NCBI GenBank assembly: GCA_025141015.1 | Contig: CP081098.1 | Coordinates: 3,912,501 to 3,976,500 of the forward strand | Source of the DNA: Rhodobacteraceae bacterium M382 | Lineage (GTDB): Bacteria; Pseudomonadota; Alphaproteobacteria; Rhodobacterales; Rhodobacteraceae | Direction of reading: 5' to 3' | Length of the DNA stretch: 64,000 nt | In this document: in pieces, positions 53,864 through 64,000 of the stretch | Position numbering within the stretch: position 1 is the stretch's first letter | Layout of the letters: each line of letters starts with the position of its first letter | The notes under the pieces: model-generated | What the model saw: only the letters and a program-made list of their open reading frames with translations | Told to the model about the DNA's origin: nothing | Database searches by the model: none | Position numbers and translations under genes: made by a program

Positions 53864-53891
53864 CGGCGCACTGGTTGGCTCACCAGCGCGC
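53864..53891 (-). terminator. Hairpin downstream of the OmpA-lipoprotein gene
   Basis: An 11-base stem GGCGCACTGGT/ACCAGCGCGCC with one mismatch that becomes a G-U pair in minus-strand RNA, loop of six. It lies 41 bases beyond the minus-strand stop at 53932. The T-run is poor. Confidence 0.4.
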
Positions 53892-53931
53892 CCATCATAG
53901 CCTGACGTGACCTGGATGATAGAATCTCAGA

Positions 53932-54594
53932 TCAACTCTGGCTGGGAATCACCACGATTTCGACCCGGCGGTTGCGTGCCTTTCCCGCCTCGTCCAGATT
54001 TGAGGCAACGGGTTCATCCTCACCACGGCCAGAGGTGCGAATGCGCGTATAGGACACGCCACCGGCCTGCAGCTCGTCGGCAACTGCATTGGCGCGACGC
54101 TGGGACAAAGTCAGGTTGTACGATGCCTCGCCGTCACTATCTGTATGGCCAATCACCTGAACGGTCGAATTCGGGTATCTCTGCAGGTTGGCGGCAACCT
54201 TGGACAGATCCGTTTTCAACACAGGGCGCACCGCATAGCTGTCAGTGTCAAACGTCAGATCATTGGGCAGAGACACCACCAACCGGTCGCCTTCATTAAC
54301 GACCGAAATCCCATCGTCCAGCTCCTGACGCAGCTCGGCCGCCTGCTTGTCCAGCTCATTGCCGATCAGACCACCCGCCGCTGCGCCCAGGATGGCGCTC
54401 CCGGCGATGGTCGCGCCCTTGTCATCATCCGAAGTCAGCGCCCCAATTCCGGCCCCCAGAAGGCCACCAATAAGCGCGCCCTGCTTGGCCTTGGAATGCG
54501 GGTCATCGGGGTCCAGATACGCTGGATTGGTACAGGCCCCCATCACCAGAATGGACCCCATGGCCAGAACCGAAGTTGCTTTTGCGAATGTCAT
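53932..54594 (-). CDS. OmpA-family outer-membrane lipoprotein with glycine zipper
   Basis: A 220-residue lipoprotein. The signal ends in a lipobox (VMGAC, Cys21). Residues about 38-78 form a glycine-zipper region (GALIGGLLGAGIGAL ... GSAILGAAAGGLIGNELD). The C-terminal OmpA domain (about 105-215) binds peptidoglycan (VQVIGHTDSDGEASYNLTLS, then QRRANAVADEL). It resembles YiaD-type proteins that tie outer membrane and wall together. Confidence 0.93.
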   Translation of the reverse strand: MTFAKATSVLAMGSILVMGACTNPAYLDPDDPHSKAKQGALIGGLLGAGIGALTSDDDKGATIAGSAILGAAAGGLIGNELDKQAAELRQELDDGISVVNEGDRLVVSLPNDLTFDTDSYAVRPVLKTDLSKVAANLQRYPNSTVQVIGHTDSDGEASYNLTLSQRRANAVADELQAGGVSYTRIRTSGRGEDEPVASNLDEAGKARNRRVEIVVIPSQS

Positions 54595-54733
54595 GACTGT
54601 GCCTTTTCTGCTCGCCCCGGTGATACCTGCCGGGTTTTACCTGAATATATCGGTGTTGCGCTGCCTCGGCTCAAGCCTTTGATCCGGATAATCGGCAATT
54701 CCCCGCCCAAGCTCTTCCCTTTGGCCCACCGCA

Positions 54734-55429
54734 TCAGCTGTGCGCCGGCGCGGTCTCCTCCCACCGGTTCAGATCCTGCCAGACCATGCGCAAGGCATTG
54801 CCTTGCCCAATGAACTGTTCCTCCATCGGCTCACATCCCCAGATCCTGTCCGTGCGAAAATGGCGAAAGCCCCCGCGCAGCTCACACCATGCTGCCAACA
54901 TGGTGCACTCCAGATGGTAAATCACGGCAACCGGACGAACGATGCGCTGGCTTTCCTGCTCTTGCCCATTGCGATAGGTCAGGCGCAGCTTGCGTTCGTC
55001 TCGCACCGCGTCACGCAAGGCAGCGATCGACACACAGCCCCGCGCCGGGTCGTCCGGTGGTGCCCCCCAGGGCGCAACCTGCAACCAACTGCTATCCTCG
55101 TGCAGGGCTTCGATCTTGCGACAGATCCGGCTGGCGGCCTCTTGCAGGGCGCTGTCCCCCGTGCGCGCCAGCATCGACAACCCCACATGCAGGGCTTCGA
55201 CCTCTTCGGAATCAAAATTCAACGGCGGCAGATCATAGCCACGCCGCATCATGTACCCAATCCCGGCCTCGCCTTCGATCGGGGTTCGCATGGCCTGAAG
55301 CGCCGAGATATCGCGGTAAATCGTGCGCGTCGAAACCTCCAGCCCTTCGGCCAGAGCATCCGCCGTCACCGGGCCGGGTGCCCCGCGCAGGATCTGGATG
55401 ATTTCAAACAATCGGCTGGAACGGCGCAT
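54734..55429 (-). CDS. WYL-domain transcriptional regulator (YafY type)
   Basis: A 231-residue regulator: N-terminal DeoR-like helix-turn-helix (RLFEIIQILRGAPGPVTADA, then LAEGLEVSTRTIYRDISALQ) and a C-terminal WYL domain (AVIYHLECTMLAAWCELRGG, then FRHFRTDRIWG). It may repress the divergent 62-codon gene; a perfect palindrome (55475-55494) sits between the two starts. Confidence 0.92.
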   Translation of the reverse strand: MRRSSRLFEIIQILRGAPGPVTADALAEGLEVSTRTIYRDISALQAMRTPIEGEAGIGYMMRRGYDLPPLNFDSEEVEALHVGLSMLARTGDSALQEAASRICRKIEALHEDSSWLQVAPWGAPPDDPARGCVSIAALRDAVRDERKLRLTYRNGQEQESQRIVRPVAVIYHLECTMLAAWCELRGGFRHFRTDRIWGCEPMEEQFIGQGNALRMVWQDLNRWEETAPAHS

Positions 55430-55474
55430 CTGATCCTCTGGTGCTGATTTCCTGCTGACACACTAGCACAGGCT

Positions 55475-55494
55475 CCTGACAACACCCTGTCAGG
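55475..55494. promoter_or_regulatory. Palindrome CCTGACA-N6-TGTCAGG, candidate WYL-regulator operator
   Basis: Perfect seven-base inverted arms with a six-base spacer, midway between the divergent WYL regulator (start 55429) and the small gene (start 55535). Size and position suit a dimeric repressor acting on both promoters. The pairing with this regulator is inferred from position. Confidence 0.55.
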
Positions 55495-55534
55495 GGAGAC
55501 CTGCGAGTGTCCTTTTATCAGAAAGGATCAAACC

Positions 55535-55723
55535 ATGAGCTATTTCAACACCAAGACAATGATGAAACTGCAACTGGGCTGCTGGCAGGACGACCGCCCG
55601 CTGAAAGCCTATGAACGCGAACGTGAATTGCTCCGTCAGGTACACCAACCAAAGAGCAAACCGATGACTGTTGCACCAGCCGGGTGGCGGTTGTTTGGAT
55701 GGCTGCGACGGCGGATGGCCTGA
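55535..55723 (+). CDS. Small hypothetical protein, 62 residues
   Basis: A short basic protein (MSYFNTKTMMKLQLGCWQ opening, C-terminal RLFGWLRRRMA). The C-terminus looks like an amphipathic basic helix. I do not recognise a family. A strong AAAGGA ribosome site and its place opposite a WYL regulator with a shared palindrome support a real, regulated gene. Confidence 0.6.
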   Translation: MSYFNTKTMMKLQLGCWQDDRPLKAYERERELLRQVHQPKSKPMTVAPAGWRLFGWLRRRMA

Positions 55724-55735
55724 CACCGCATGGGC

Positions 55736-56590
55736 TCAGGCCGCATCGGACCGACCATCGGCCTGCGCCGCCTCATAGGCCAGCATCGCCCGTTTCACCG
55801 GCAGCCCCCAATGATAGCCGCCCAAGGCACCGGATTTGCGCAGGGCCCGGTGACAGGGAATCAGGAAGCTGACCGGATTGCGCCCCACCGCAGTCCCAAC
55901 CGCGCGCACCGCCTTGGGCGCTCCGACGGATTTGGCGATTTCGGAATAGGTGGTGACCTGCCCCGACGGGATCCGCAACAACGCTTCCCACACTTTGATC
56001 TGCATCGGTGCCCCGATCATGAACAGCGCCGTTTCGCCCCGCCCTGTGAACACCGCCTCGACCAGTGGGCGCAATTGATCTGGGGCCTGGACATACGTCG
56101 CCTTGGGCCATCGGGCAATCATATCGCCCCAGGTCGCTTCAGTCCCGGTCTCTTCGGCAAAGGCCAGACCACAGATGCCCTTGGTCGTGCCCATGGCCAG
56201 CGCCTGACCAAAGGGGCTGTCAAACCATCCCCAGTTGATCACCAACCCGTCGCCTTTGCGGGCAAAGTCACCGGGGCTCATGGCTTCCCACCGCACAAAC
56301 AGATCATGCAACCGCCCACTACCGGACAGCCCGACCGAATGCGCCGTGTCCAATGTTGAAAAGTGATCACGCAACAGGGTTTTGGCATGGCCCAGGCGCA
56401 GATATTGCTGATAGCGTTTGGGCGACACCCCGACCCAGGCGGAGAACAAACGCTGGAAATGGGCCGGGCTCATCCCCATCTGATCTGCCAATTCTTCCAG
56501 AGACAAATCCTCTTCGCTCTGATCGATCAGGTCAATCGCACGTCGCATGACGCCATAATGATAGCTGTTTTCGCTGGTCTCGACAGTCAT
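55736..56590 (-). CDS. AraC-type HTH / methylated-DNA-protein cysteine methyltransferase (Ada-like)
   Basis: A 284-residue protein joining an AraC-type helix-turn-helix (about 15-110; LSLEELADQMGMSPAHFQRL) to an O6-methylguanine-DNA methyltransferase (about 195-280) with the acceptor Cys246 in PCHR. Ada's N-terminal zinc/phosphotriester domain is absent, so this resembles the shorter AdaA/Ogt-like form. It should repair alkylated guanine and may regulate its own expression. I chose the ATG at 56588-56590. Confidence 0.92.
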   Translation of the reverse strand: MTVETSENSYHYGVMRRAIDLIDQSEEDLSLEELADQMGMSPAHFQRLFSAWVGVSPKRYQQYLRLGHAKTLLRDHFSTLDTAHSVGLSGSGRLHDLFVRWEAMSPGDFARKGDGLVINWGWFDSPFGQALAMGTTKGICGLAFAEETGTEATWGDMIARWPKATYVQAPDQLRPLVEAVFTGRGETALFMIGAPMQIKVWEALLRIPSGQVTTYSEIAKSVGAPKAVRAVGTAVGRNPVSFLIPCHRALRKSGALGGYHWGLPVKRAMLAYEAAQADGRSDAA

Positions 56591-56736
56591 GGACGACCCT
56601 CTCAAATTCGGATGTCTCTACTTTACGCCCGGCCTCCCGGTGCAATCGACCCGAAACTTGCGACTTTTTCCTGCACCTTGGGTCAACCGGTTTTTACCCG
56701 TTGCGGGAACCTGCGCGGCACGGCATTAAAGCAGCC

Positions 56737-57381
56737 ATGGCAAAGCAACTCGATTATCATACCTTGCGCGAGATTTTCACGCGGTTTCAGGCAGCAGAGC
56801 CAGAGCCCAAAGGGGAACTGGATCACGTCAATGTCTATACGCTGGTGGTGGCGGTCGCCCTGTCGGCACAGGCCACCGACGCAGGCGTCAACAAGGCAAC
56901 CAAGGATCTGTTCCAAATCGCTGACACGCCGCAGAAGATGCTGGATCTGGGCGAAGAGGGATTGATCGAACACATCAAAACCATTGGCCTGTTCCGCCAA
57001 AAAGCCAAGAATGTGATCAAGCTGAGCCGCATTCTGGTCGAAGAACACGGCGGTGTCGTCCCCAATTCCCGCGCGGCGCTGCAGGCGCTGCCCGGCGTCG
57101 GGCGCAAGACTGCCAATGTGGTGCTGAACATGTGGTGGCATCATCCCGCACAGGCGGTGGACACCCATATCTTTCGCGTGGGCAACCGGTCCGGGATTTG
57201 TCCGGGCAAGGATGTAGACGCGGTCGAACGCGCCATCGAAGATCATATTCCGGTCGATTTCCAGCATCACGCCCATCATTGGCTGATCCTGCACGGCCGG
57301 TACCATTGCAAAGCGCGCAAACCCCAATGTGGCACCTGCCTGATCCGGGACCTGTGCAAATTCGAGGACAAGAACCTATGA
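56737..57381 (+). CDS. nth: Endonuclease III
   Basis: DNA glycosylase/AP lyase that removes oxidised pyrimidines. The 214-residue HhH-GPD protein has LPGVGRKTANVV with catalytic K124, the catalytic D142 in VDTHIFRV, and the [4Fe-4S] cluster C191-x6-C198-x2-C201-x5-C207. Length is standard. I chose the ATG at 56737, which gives the usual family N-terminus. It overlaps the kinase gene by four bases. Confidence 0.96.
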   Translation: MAKQLDYHTLREIFTRFQAAEPEPKGELDHVNVYTLVVAVALSAQATDAGVNKATKDLFQIADTPQKMLDLGEEGLIEHIKTIGLFRQKAKNVIKLSRILVEEHGGVVPNSRAALQALPGVGRKTANVVLNMWWHHPAQAVDTHIFRVGNRSGICPGKDVDAVERAIEDHIPVDFQHHAHHWLILHGRYHCKARKPQCGTCLIRDLCKFEDKNL

Positions 57382-58367
57382 AAACCTACCAGCTTGCCGG
57401 CATCGGAAATGCCGTTGTTGACGTCATCAGCCACGGCGATGACAGCTTTCTGGAACTGATGGGCATTGAAAAAGGCATCATGCAGCTGATTGACCAGGAG
57501 CGCGGCGAGCTGTTGTATGCGGCGATGAACGAACGCATCCAGACCCCGGGCGGGTCCGTGGCCAATACAATCGCTGGTGCCGGAGCGCTGGGACTGGATA
57601 CGGCCTTCATCGGACGTGTGCACGATGATGCGCTGGGGCGTTTTTATGCGGATGCCATGAACGAGGATGGCGTGGATTTCGTCAACCCGCCTGTTGCGGG
57701 TGGAGAATTGCCGACCTCGCGGTCAATGATCTTTGTGTCGCCCGATGGCGAGCGGTCCATGAACACCTATCTGGGGATTTCCACCGGACTGACCTCGGCG
57801 GATGTGCCCGAGGATGTGGCGGGCAAGACCCAGATCATGTTTCTGGAGGGGTATCTGTTTGATCACGACGCAGGCAAAACTGCCTTTCGCAAGGCGGCGC
57901 GGGCCTGCAAGGTTGGAGGCGGCCGCCCTGGAATTTCGATCTCGGATCCTTTCTGCGTCGAGCGCCACCGCGCGGATTTCCTGTCTCTGATTGAAAACGA
58001 ACTGGATTTTGTGATCGGTAACGAGGCCGAAATCAAATCCCTGTGGGAAACCGACGATCTGGATGACGCGCTGCACAAGACAGTCGCCATCTGTCCGCTG
58101 GTGGTCTGCACCCGATCCGGTGATGGGGTGACGGTGATGGGTGAAGGCACCCGTATCGACGTGGCCGTCGAAAAAATCGTGCCGGTGGATGCCACAGGCG
58201 CGGGTGACCAATTCGCCGCCGGGTTCCTGTTTGGGCTGGCCAGTGGCCGGGATCTTGAAACCTGTGCCAAAATCGGCGGTGTCTGTGCGGCTGAGGTCAT
58301 CCGACATGTTGGCCCGCGCCCGGAGGTCAGCGTCATGGACCTGTTGCGCGACGCCGGATTGGTCTGA
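57378..58367 (+). CDS. PfkB-family kinase, adenosine-kinase type
   Basis: A 329-residue ribokinase-fold sugar kinase. The N-terminal GIGNAVVDVI and GGSVANTIAGAGALG segments and the C-terminal DATGAGDQFAAGFLFGL with the catalytic Asp are typical of the adenosine-kinase-like branch common in alphaproteobacteria. It probably phosphorylates adenosine or another nucleoside with ATP. It starts inside the nth stop (ATGA) and is followed by a hairpin terminator. Confidence 0.9.
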   Translation: MKTYQLAGIGNAVVDVISHGDDSFLELMGIEKGIMQLIDQERGELLYAAMNERIQTPGGSVANTIAGAGALGLDTAFIGRVHDDALGRFYADAMNEDGVDFVNPPVAGGELPTSRSMIFVSPDGERSMNTYLGISTGLTSADVPEDVAGKTQIMFLEGYLFDHDAGKTAFRKAARACKVGGGRPGISISDPFCVERHRADFLSLIENELDFVIGNEAEIKSLWETDDLDDALHKTVAICPLVVCTRSGDGVTVMGEGTRIDVAVEKIVPVDATGAGDQFAAGFLFGLASGRDLETCAKIGGVCAAEVIRHVGPRPEVSVMDLLRDAGLV

Positions 58368-58396
58368 GCAAGAACGGCGTTCTCCCGCCCGTCGTC

Positions 58397-58418
58397 AAGG
58401 CCCCTGAACGGGGCCTTT
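58397..58418 (+). terminator. Hairpin terminator after the kinase gene
   Basis: AAGGCCCC/GGGGCCTT, five-base loop, then T; 30 bases after the stop codon. The T-run is short. Confidence 0.6.
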
Positions 58419-58511
58419 CCTCCCGTTGGGCGTGGCAGCGCATCCGCGCTGCCTGCTTGGCTTTGGTTGAGCTTTTCCGAGGGTTGGGGCGCTGGTTTGA
58501 ACGCTCCGAGC

Positions 58512-58543
58512 CTCCGGCGGGGATATTTCTGGCCAGATGAAGG
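58512..58543. repeat. CTCCGGCGG-type intergenic element, second copy
   Basis: CTCCGGCGGGG followed by ATATTTCTGGCCAGATGAAGG. It aligns with the minus-strand reading of 18847-18880 (CTCCGGCGG, then GGTATTTT, then CCAGAAAGAAG). It is a single-arm copy without the inverted partner. Confidence 0.65.
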
Positions 58544-58586
58544 CCGGATCCTGATCCTGCCCCACGGCGCGCCGACCTGGAGCGGG

Positions 58587-59081
58587 TCAGTTTCCCGCGC
58601 GCGGGGCGCAACGACCGCCCTGATGGCATTGCAGCACCTGTTTCGCTGCCTCGCCCTTGCCTGCGTCAAAGGCAAAACCACCGCATGGGTTGACCTGAAG
58701 CACATAGCCGTCGGGGCGTTGTTCGAGGAACATGACATATCGCGCCCCGTCCGTTGCCCCTGCACACCAGGGGCCATAACACAGCACTTCGAGGGTAATG
58801 TCTGAGGCAAACGGGGTCAGATAGCCAGCACGGCTGAGCGACTGGCCTTGGATACGGGCCGGAATGCGGCTTTGTTCCGGCGTTTGCTGCTGGTTCTCCC
58901 AGTCCGTTGTGGGCAGCAGGCTGTCATCAAAGGTCAGTTGCCCATCCACCACCACGAAATTGGATTTGGAGGCTGCGGCTTCGAGGTAAGCATCGGTTGC
59001 CCCCCAAGGCAGGCAGCTGAGCGCCACGGCCGGGCCGGCCAAAACCACACCAATCAATGCAGAAGACAACCGGCAGATCAT
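58587..59081 (-). CDS. Exported hypothetical protein
   Basis: A 164-residue protein with a signal peptide (about 1-21, ending AVA-L) and several cysteines in the mature part, suitable for periplasmic disulfides ([27 protein letters not shown]). I do not recognise a named family. Its ATG overlaps the rppH stop (ATGA), so it is made from the same messenger. Confidence 0.82.
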   Translation of the reverse strand: MICRLSSALIGVVLAGPAVALSCLPWGATDAYLEAAASKSNFVVVDGQLTFDDSLLPTTDWENQQQTPEQSRIPARIQGQSLSRAGYLTPFASDITLEVLCYGPWCAGATDGARYVMFLEQRPDGYVLQVNPCGGFAFDAGKGEAAKQVLQCHQGGRCAPRAGN

Positions 59082-59563
59082 GACAGGTGATCCTGAAAGG
59101 CCGCCAGAACCTGTTCATAGACCGCGCGTTTAAAGGGAACGATTTCGGCGACCAGACGATTGGGGTGTTGCCATTTCCAAGTGGTGAATTCCGGGTGTTC
59201 GGTGGCGATATTCACCTGATCATCCGTGCCGGTAAAGCGCATCAGGAACCATTTCTGCTCTTGCCCGCGAAATTGCCCGCCCCAGATCACTGGAACAATA
59301 TCGTGGGGCAGATCATAGGGCAGCCAACCATCGGTTTCGGCGACAATTTCAACCAGATCGGCGCGCACTCCGGTTTCTTCCCACAACTCGCGCAGCGCTG
59401 CATCCCTGGGGGCTTCGCCCGGATCCACGCCGCCCTGAGGCATCTGCCAGGCCTCTGCATGGCGGTCATTGCGTTGCCCCACAAAAATCCCCCCTCCTGC
59501 GTTCATCAGCATCACACCGACACAGGGGCGATAGGGCAGGTTGGTGATCTCTTCGGGGGTCAT
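59078..59563 (-). CDS. rppH: RNA pyrophosphohydrolase (Nudix)
   Basis: Removes pyrophosphate from 5'-triphosphate RNA or dinucleoside polyphosphates. The 161-residue protein begins with [21 protein letters not shown] and has the Nudix box G-x5-E-x7-REUxEExGU as [29 protein letters not shown] is typical of RppH/IalA. I chose the ATG at 59561-59563; the longer frame upstream does not resemble the family. Confidence 0.93.
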   Translation of the reverse strand: MTPEEITNLPYRPCVGVMLMNAGGGIFVGQRNDRHAEAWQMPQGGVDPGEAPRDAALRELWEETGVRADLVEIVAETDGWLPYDLPHDIVPVIWGGQFRGQEQKWFLMRFTGTDDQVNIATEHPEFTTWKWQHPNRLVAEIVPFKRAVYEQVLAAFQDHLS

Positions 59564-59639
59564 CGCGGGCTCCTGGCATGGTTGCCTGTCCTGTGTAACG
59601 CTGCCCCGGCGTCGCGCAAGGGGGTGACGCTGCGTATGA

Positions 59640-61721
<2,082 letters not shown>

Positions 61722-61730
61722 TCAAACAGA

Positions 61731-61755
61731 TGGTGCCCGTGCAAAACGGGCACCA
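61731..61755. terminator. Hairpin between convergent fadH and DUF4399 genes
   Basis: Perfect 10-base stem TGGTGCCCGT/ACGGGCACCA with loop GCAAA, centred in the 39-base gap. No T-run on either strand. Confidence 0.55.
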
Positions 61756-61760
61756 GGGGA

Positions 61761-62201
61761 TCAATCCACCGTGATGGTGATCTGTTCGGAATAGATCGGA
61801 TTGACGTGCGGGACATGGAACATATCCCCCACCAGCAATTGCAAGGTATGTGTCCCCTTGCTCAGATCCAATGTGACTTCGGTCTGCCCACCCCCAAAAT
61901 GCTTGTGGTGATCATCCCCCGGGATCCCATCGTCGAATGTGTCCACAGTGTCCGCCCCGTAGGCCGTGGTATCAATCAACAAATGGTGGTGTCCGGTATT
62001 GTCCCGCTCGGTTCCGGCCGGGGCCACCCCCAACCCTCTCAGGCCAAATTGCACTGTGACCGGCGATGAAACAGTATCGCCATCCTTGAGTGTAACAAAA
62101 TAGACGGCAGCCCCATCAGGTGCGGCGGTGTCCCGAGCCAGCGCTGGCACTGCGGTCGACAACATGACCAGGGTGGCAACAATCGTGGATCTGATCTTCA
62201 T
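61761..62201 (-). CDS. Exported DUF4399 protein
   Basis: A 146-residue protein with a signal peptide (about 1-22, ending ALA-R). The mature part VYFVTLKDGDTVSSPVTVQF, GHHHLLIDT and GQTEVTLDLSKGTHTLQLL matches the DUF4399 family of small exported beta proteins with histidine-rich loops. The role is unknown; metal binding is plausible from HHH and DDHHKHFGGG. Confidence 0.9.
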   Translation of the reverse strand: MKIRSTIVATLVMLSTAVPALARDTAAPDGAAVYFVTLKDGDTVSSPVTVQFGLRGLGVAPAGTERDNTGHHHLLIDTTAYGADTVDTFDDGIPGDDHHKHFGGGQTEVTLDLSKGTHTLQLLVGDMFHVPHVNPIYSEQITITVD

Positions 62202-62453
62202 GAGCTTCGTGTCCCTCTGTACGCGTTACTAACAGAGGTTCAGAATGCAGGAAGACCGGGGCAAACCCCACCCCAAACAACGGCGTCCTCACCGGGAAGT
62301 GAAGCCGTGATAGCCCCAATGTATCACGCCACGCTTGTTTCCAAGTCGCAAACGATCCTCGACAAAACCTTTGTATTATCCAACCTGTGCCCCCTTCTTG
62401 CCCAGATTTGAGGTCAAACAAGACCCAGATCAGAAGAAATCGAGGACGTGCAG

Positions 62454-63359
62454 ATGGACCGACTGACTGAAATGGAAGCCTTTGCCAATGTGGTGGACCA
62501 AGGTGGATTCACCGACGCGGCAAAAAAGATGGGGATTTCCAAATCCGCAGTCTCCAAACATGTGTCGTCACTCGAAGCTCGACTGGGTGCCCGCCTGCTG
62601 AACCGAACCACCCGCCGGGTAAGCCCGACTGAAATCGGTCTGGCCTATTATGACCGGGCGCGTCGGGTGTTGAACGACGCCGGAGAAGCAGATGCCCTGG
62701 TCACATCGATGCAATCCGCACCTTCGGGATTGTTGCGGATTTCGGTCGCCACCGACTTTGGTGTCAATCATCTGTCCCCGGTGCTGTCCGAATTCCTGTC
62801 AGACTTCCCCGATATTACCGTCAACATGGTATTGAACAATCGCTACGTCGAACTGATTTCCGAAGGGTTCGATATGGCTGTGCGGATCGGTGAGCTGGAA
62901 GACAGCTCGTTGAGAGCGCGCAAGCTGACAGAAACCAACAAACGGATGATCGCCAGCCCGGCCTATTTCGAAAAATACGGACGTCCACAAAAGATCGACG
63001 ACCTGAATGAACACAAGCTTCTGCATTATTCGAACCAGTCCAGCGGCAACGTCTGGAAACTGACCGCCCCATCGGGCGAGAAACGCCAGGTTCGAACGGC
63101 CGGATGGCTTAGCGTCAACGACGGTCAATCGCTTCTCAACGCGGCGATTTCCGGCCTCGGGATCGCGTATCTGCCGAGCTATCTCTACGCCGACGCGCTG
63201 GAACAAGGGCTGGTTGAAGACGCAATGCCGTCTTTGCCGCTGGAGACCCAAGGGATCTATGCCGTGTACCCGCCGGGCCGGTTTACCCAGCCAAAGGTTC
63301 GCGCCTTTATCGATTTTCTCATACACGCTTTTGCCGAAAAGGGTCCGACCGATTGGTAA
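62454..63359 (+). CDS. LysR-family transcriptional regulator
   Basis: A 301-residue LysR regulator with the N-terminal winged helix (MEAFANVVDQGGFTDAAKKM, then SKSAVSKHVSSLEARLGARL) and a PBP2-like effector domain. The subtype resembles CrgA/DhcR-like regulators. I chose the ATG at 62454 behind GAGGA; a GTG two codons earlier is possible. Divergent from the DUF4399 gene, which may be a target. Ends at a strong terminator. Confidence 0.93.
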   Translation: MDRLTEMEAFANVVDQGGFTDAAKKMGISKSAVSKHVSSLEARLGARLLNRTTRRVSPTEIGLAYYDRARRVLNDAGEADALVTSMQSAPSGLLRISVATDFGVNHLSPVLSEFLSDFPDITVNMVLNNRYVELISEGFDMAVRIGELEDSSLRARKLTETNKRMIASPAYFEKYGRPQKIDDLNEHKLLHYSNQSSGNVWKLTAPSGEKRQVRTAGWLSVNDGQSLLNAAISGLGIAYLPSYLYADALEQGLVEDAMPSLPLETQGIYAVYPPGRFTQPKVRAFIDFLIHAFAEKGPTDW

Positions 63360-63394
63360 GGTCGCTCCCATCTGTTTCCCTCGGCAAACACCTG

Positions 63395-63422
63395 CCCCCG
63401 AATGCATGTTCGGGGGTTTTTT
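63395..63422 (+). terminator. Rho-independent terminator of the LysR gene
   Basis: Perfect 8-base stem CCCCCGAA/TTCGGGGG, loop TGCATG, then six Ts (63417-63422), 36 bases after the stop codon. Confidence 0.92.
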
Positions 63423-63462
63423 CTTGCCCGGCATTCACCAGGCCAAGGGCGTTCCAACGGCC

Positions 63463-64000
63463 TTATTGCTCCAACAGAACCGCTTCGACTCGGCGATTTG
63501 TCTTCTGCCCATCCGGAATCAGATTCGACGCCACCGGAGCCAGATAACCGACCCCTTCAGCTTCAAGCCGACCGTCATCAATCGCATATTGACGAACCAA
63601 CCTGTCCTTGACCGCCGCCGCCCGCTTGCGGGACAAGACGATATTGTCCTGCAGGCTGCCGACATTGTCCGTATGTCCAACCAGATACAGACGGTACTGT
63701 TCATTCTCCTTCAGGAACGCAGCCAACAGCGACAGCGACGTCGGATTGCCGTCTGCCAATTGCGTCGCCCCGGTCCCAAAGTCCAGATCGTCCAGCACCA
63801 CATGCCCGTCCGCCAACAAACGCGCGACCAGATCACCGATCTGCGCCTCGGGTTGCGGTGTGGTGTCCCCGGCGGATGGACCAGATTGGGCTGCGGTCTG
63901 AGTACCAACAGCGGGCTTTGCCACACTGTCCCGGTGGCGGGGGCCGACTTCTATGATCTGAACATAGTTCGACGACCCTGCCCGGCTGACCAGGATGGTA
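63463..64000 (-). CDS. OmpA-domain protein, C-terminal part (5' end outside window)
   Basis: The frame is open from the window edge to the stop at 63463, giving about 178 residues. The last ~120 residues form an OmpA peptidoglycan-binding domain (YRLYLVGHTDNVGSLQDNIV, then LSRKRAAAVKDRLV; ending in NRRVEAVLLEQ). Upstream sequence reads ILVSRAGSSNYVQIIEVGP in the same frame, so the GTG at 63922-63924 is probably internal and the true start lies beyond base 64000. Confidence 0.85.
   Translation of the reverse strand, partial: TILVSRAGSSNYVQIIEVGPRHRDSVAKPAVGTQTAAQSGPSAGDTTPQPEAQIGDLVARLLADGHVVLDDLDFGTGATQLADGNPTSLSLLAAFLKENEQYRLYLVGHTDNVGSLQDNIVLSRKRAAAVKDRLVRQYAIDDGRLEAEGVGYLAPVASNLIPDGQKTNRRVEAVLLEQ

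Overview
The window looks like chromosome from a Roseobacter-group alphaproteobacterium (Rhodobacterales). The support is a high-GC, densely packed layout with many ATGA stop/start overlaps, a taurine cluster of the marine type (tauABC, tpa, tauR, xsc), a SoeABC-type sulfite dehydrogenase directly behind it, and families typical of that group. I see no rRNA, tRNA, CRISPR array, prophage or insertion sequence.

Layout. 1-9.1 kb holds unlinked metabolic genes: a DUF1801 fragment, a Tat-exported metallo-beta-lactamase-fold hydrolase, an FAD oxidoreductase, nadE, an exported MORN-repeat protein, a divergent MFS/XRE-cupin pair and an Lrp/LysE pair. 9.1-11.9 kb holds leuA behind what looks like a leucine attenuator (28-codon leader peptide plus competing hairpins), then rlmJ. 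12.1-18.7 kb is the elongasome operon mreB-mreC-mreD-mrdA-rodA followed by a 2-hydroxyacid dehydrogenase. 18.9-24.7 kb holds an M3 peptidase, a Cys/Met-metabolism PLP enzyme, a membrane-anchored ThiF-like E1 protein and a DEDDh exonuclease. 24.8-28.7 kb is ccmF-ccmH-ccmI (cytochrome c maturation).

28.8-46.0 kb is the main accessory block, for organosulfonate use. TauABC imports taurine. Tpa (perhaps also an FAD oxidoreductase) makes sulfoacetaldehyde. Xsc splits that into acetyl phosphate and sulfite. A TauE-type permease can export sulfite and SoeABC can oxidise it to sulfate. TauR, a MocR-type regulator, is encoded in the middle. I found paired boxes (CTGG-N3-TA, two copies 23 bp apart) upstream of tpa, xsc and tauA, and a 22-bp variant between tauR and an embedded arsR/permease pair; they look like the TauR operators. 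No pta is present in the window.

46.1-64 kb holds dapA, a soluble lytic transglycosylase, a DMT exporter, mnmD divergent from an MnmC-like FAD protein, a MaoC/HTD2-type dehydratase, a VOC protein, an FMN reductase, an OmpA lipoprotein, a WYL regulator with a divergent 62-codon gene, an Ada-like methyltransferase, nth-adenosine kinase, rppH with a coupled exported protein, fadH, a DUF4399 protein, a LysR regulator and the 3' part of another OmpA-domain gene. Non-coding structure includes two tandem double-hairpin repeats (35.35 and 44.3 kb), a CTCCGGCGG-type intergenic element (18.8 and 58.5 kb) and several clear terminators.

All family calls were made by reading motifs; no database search was run.
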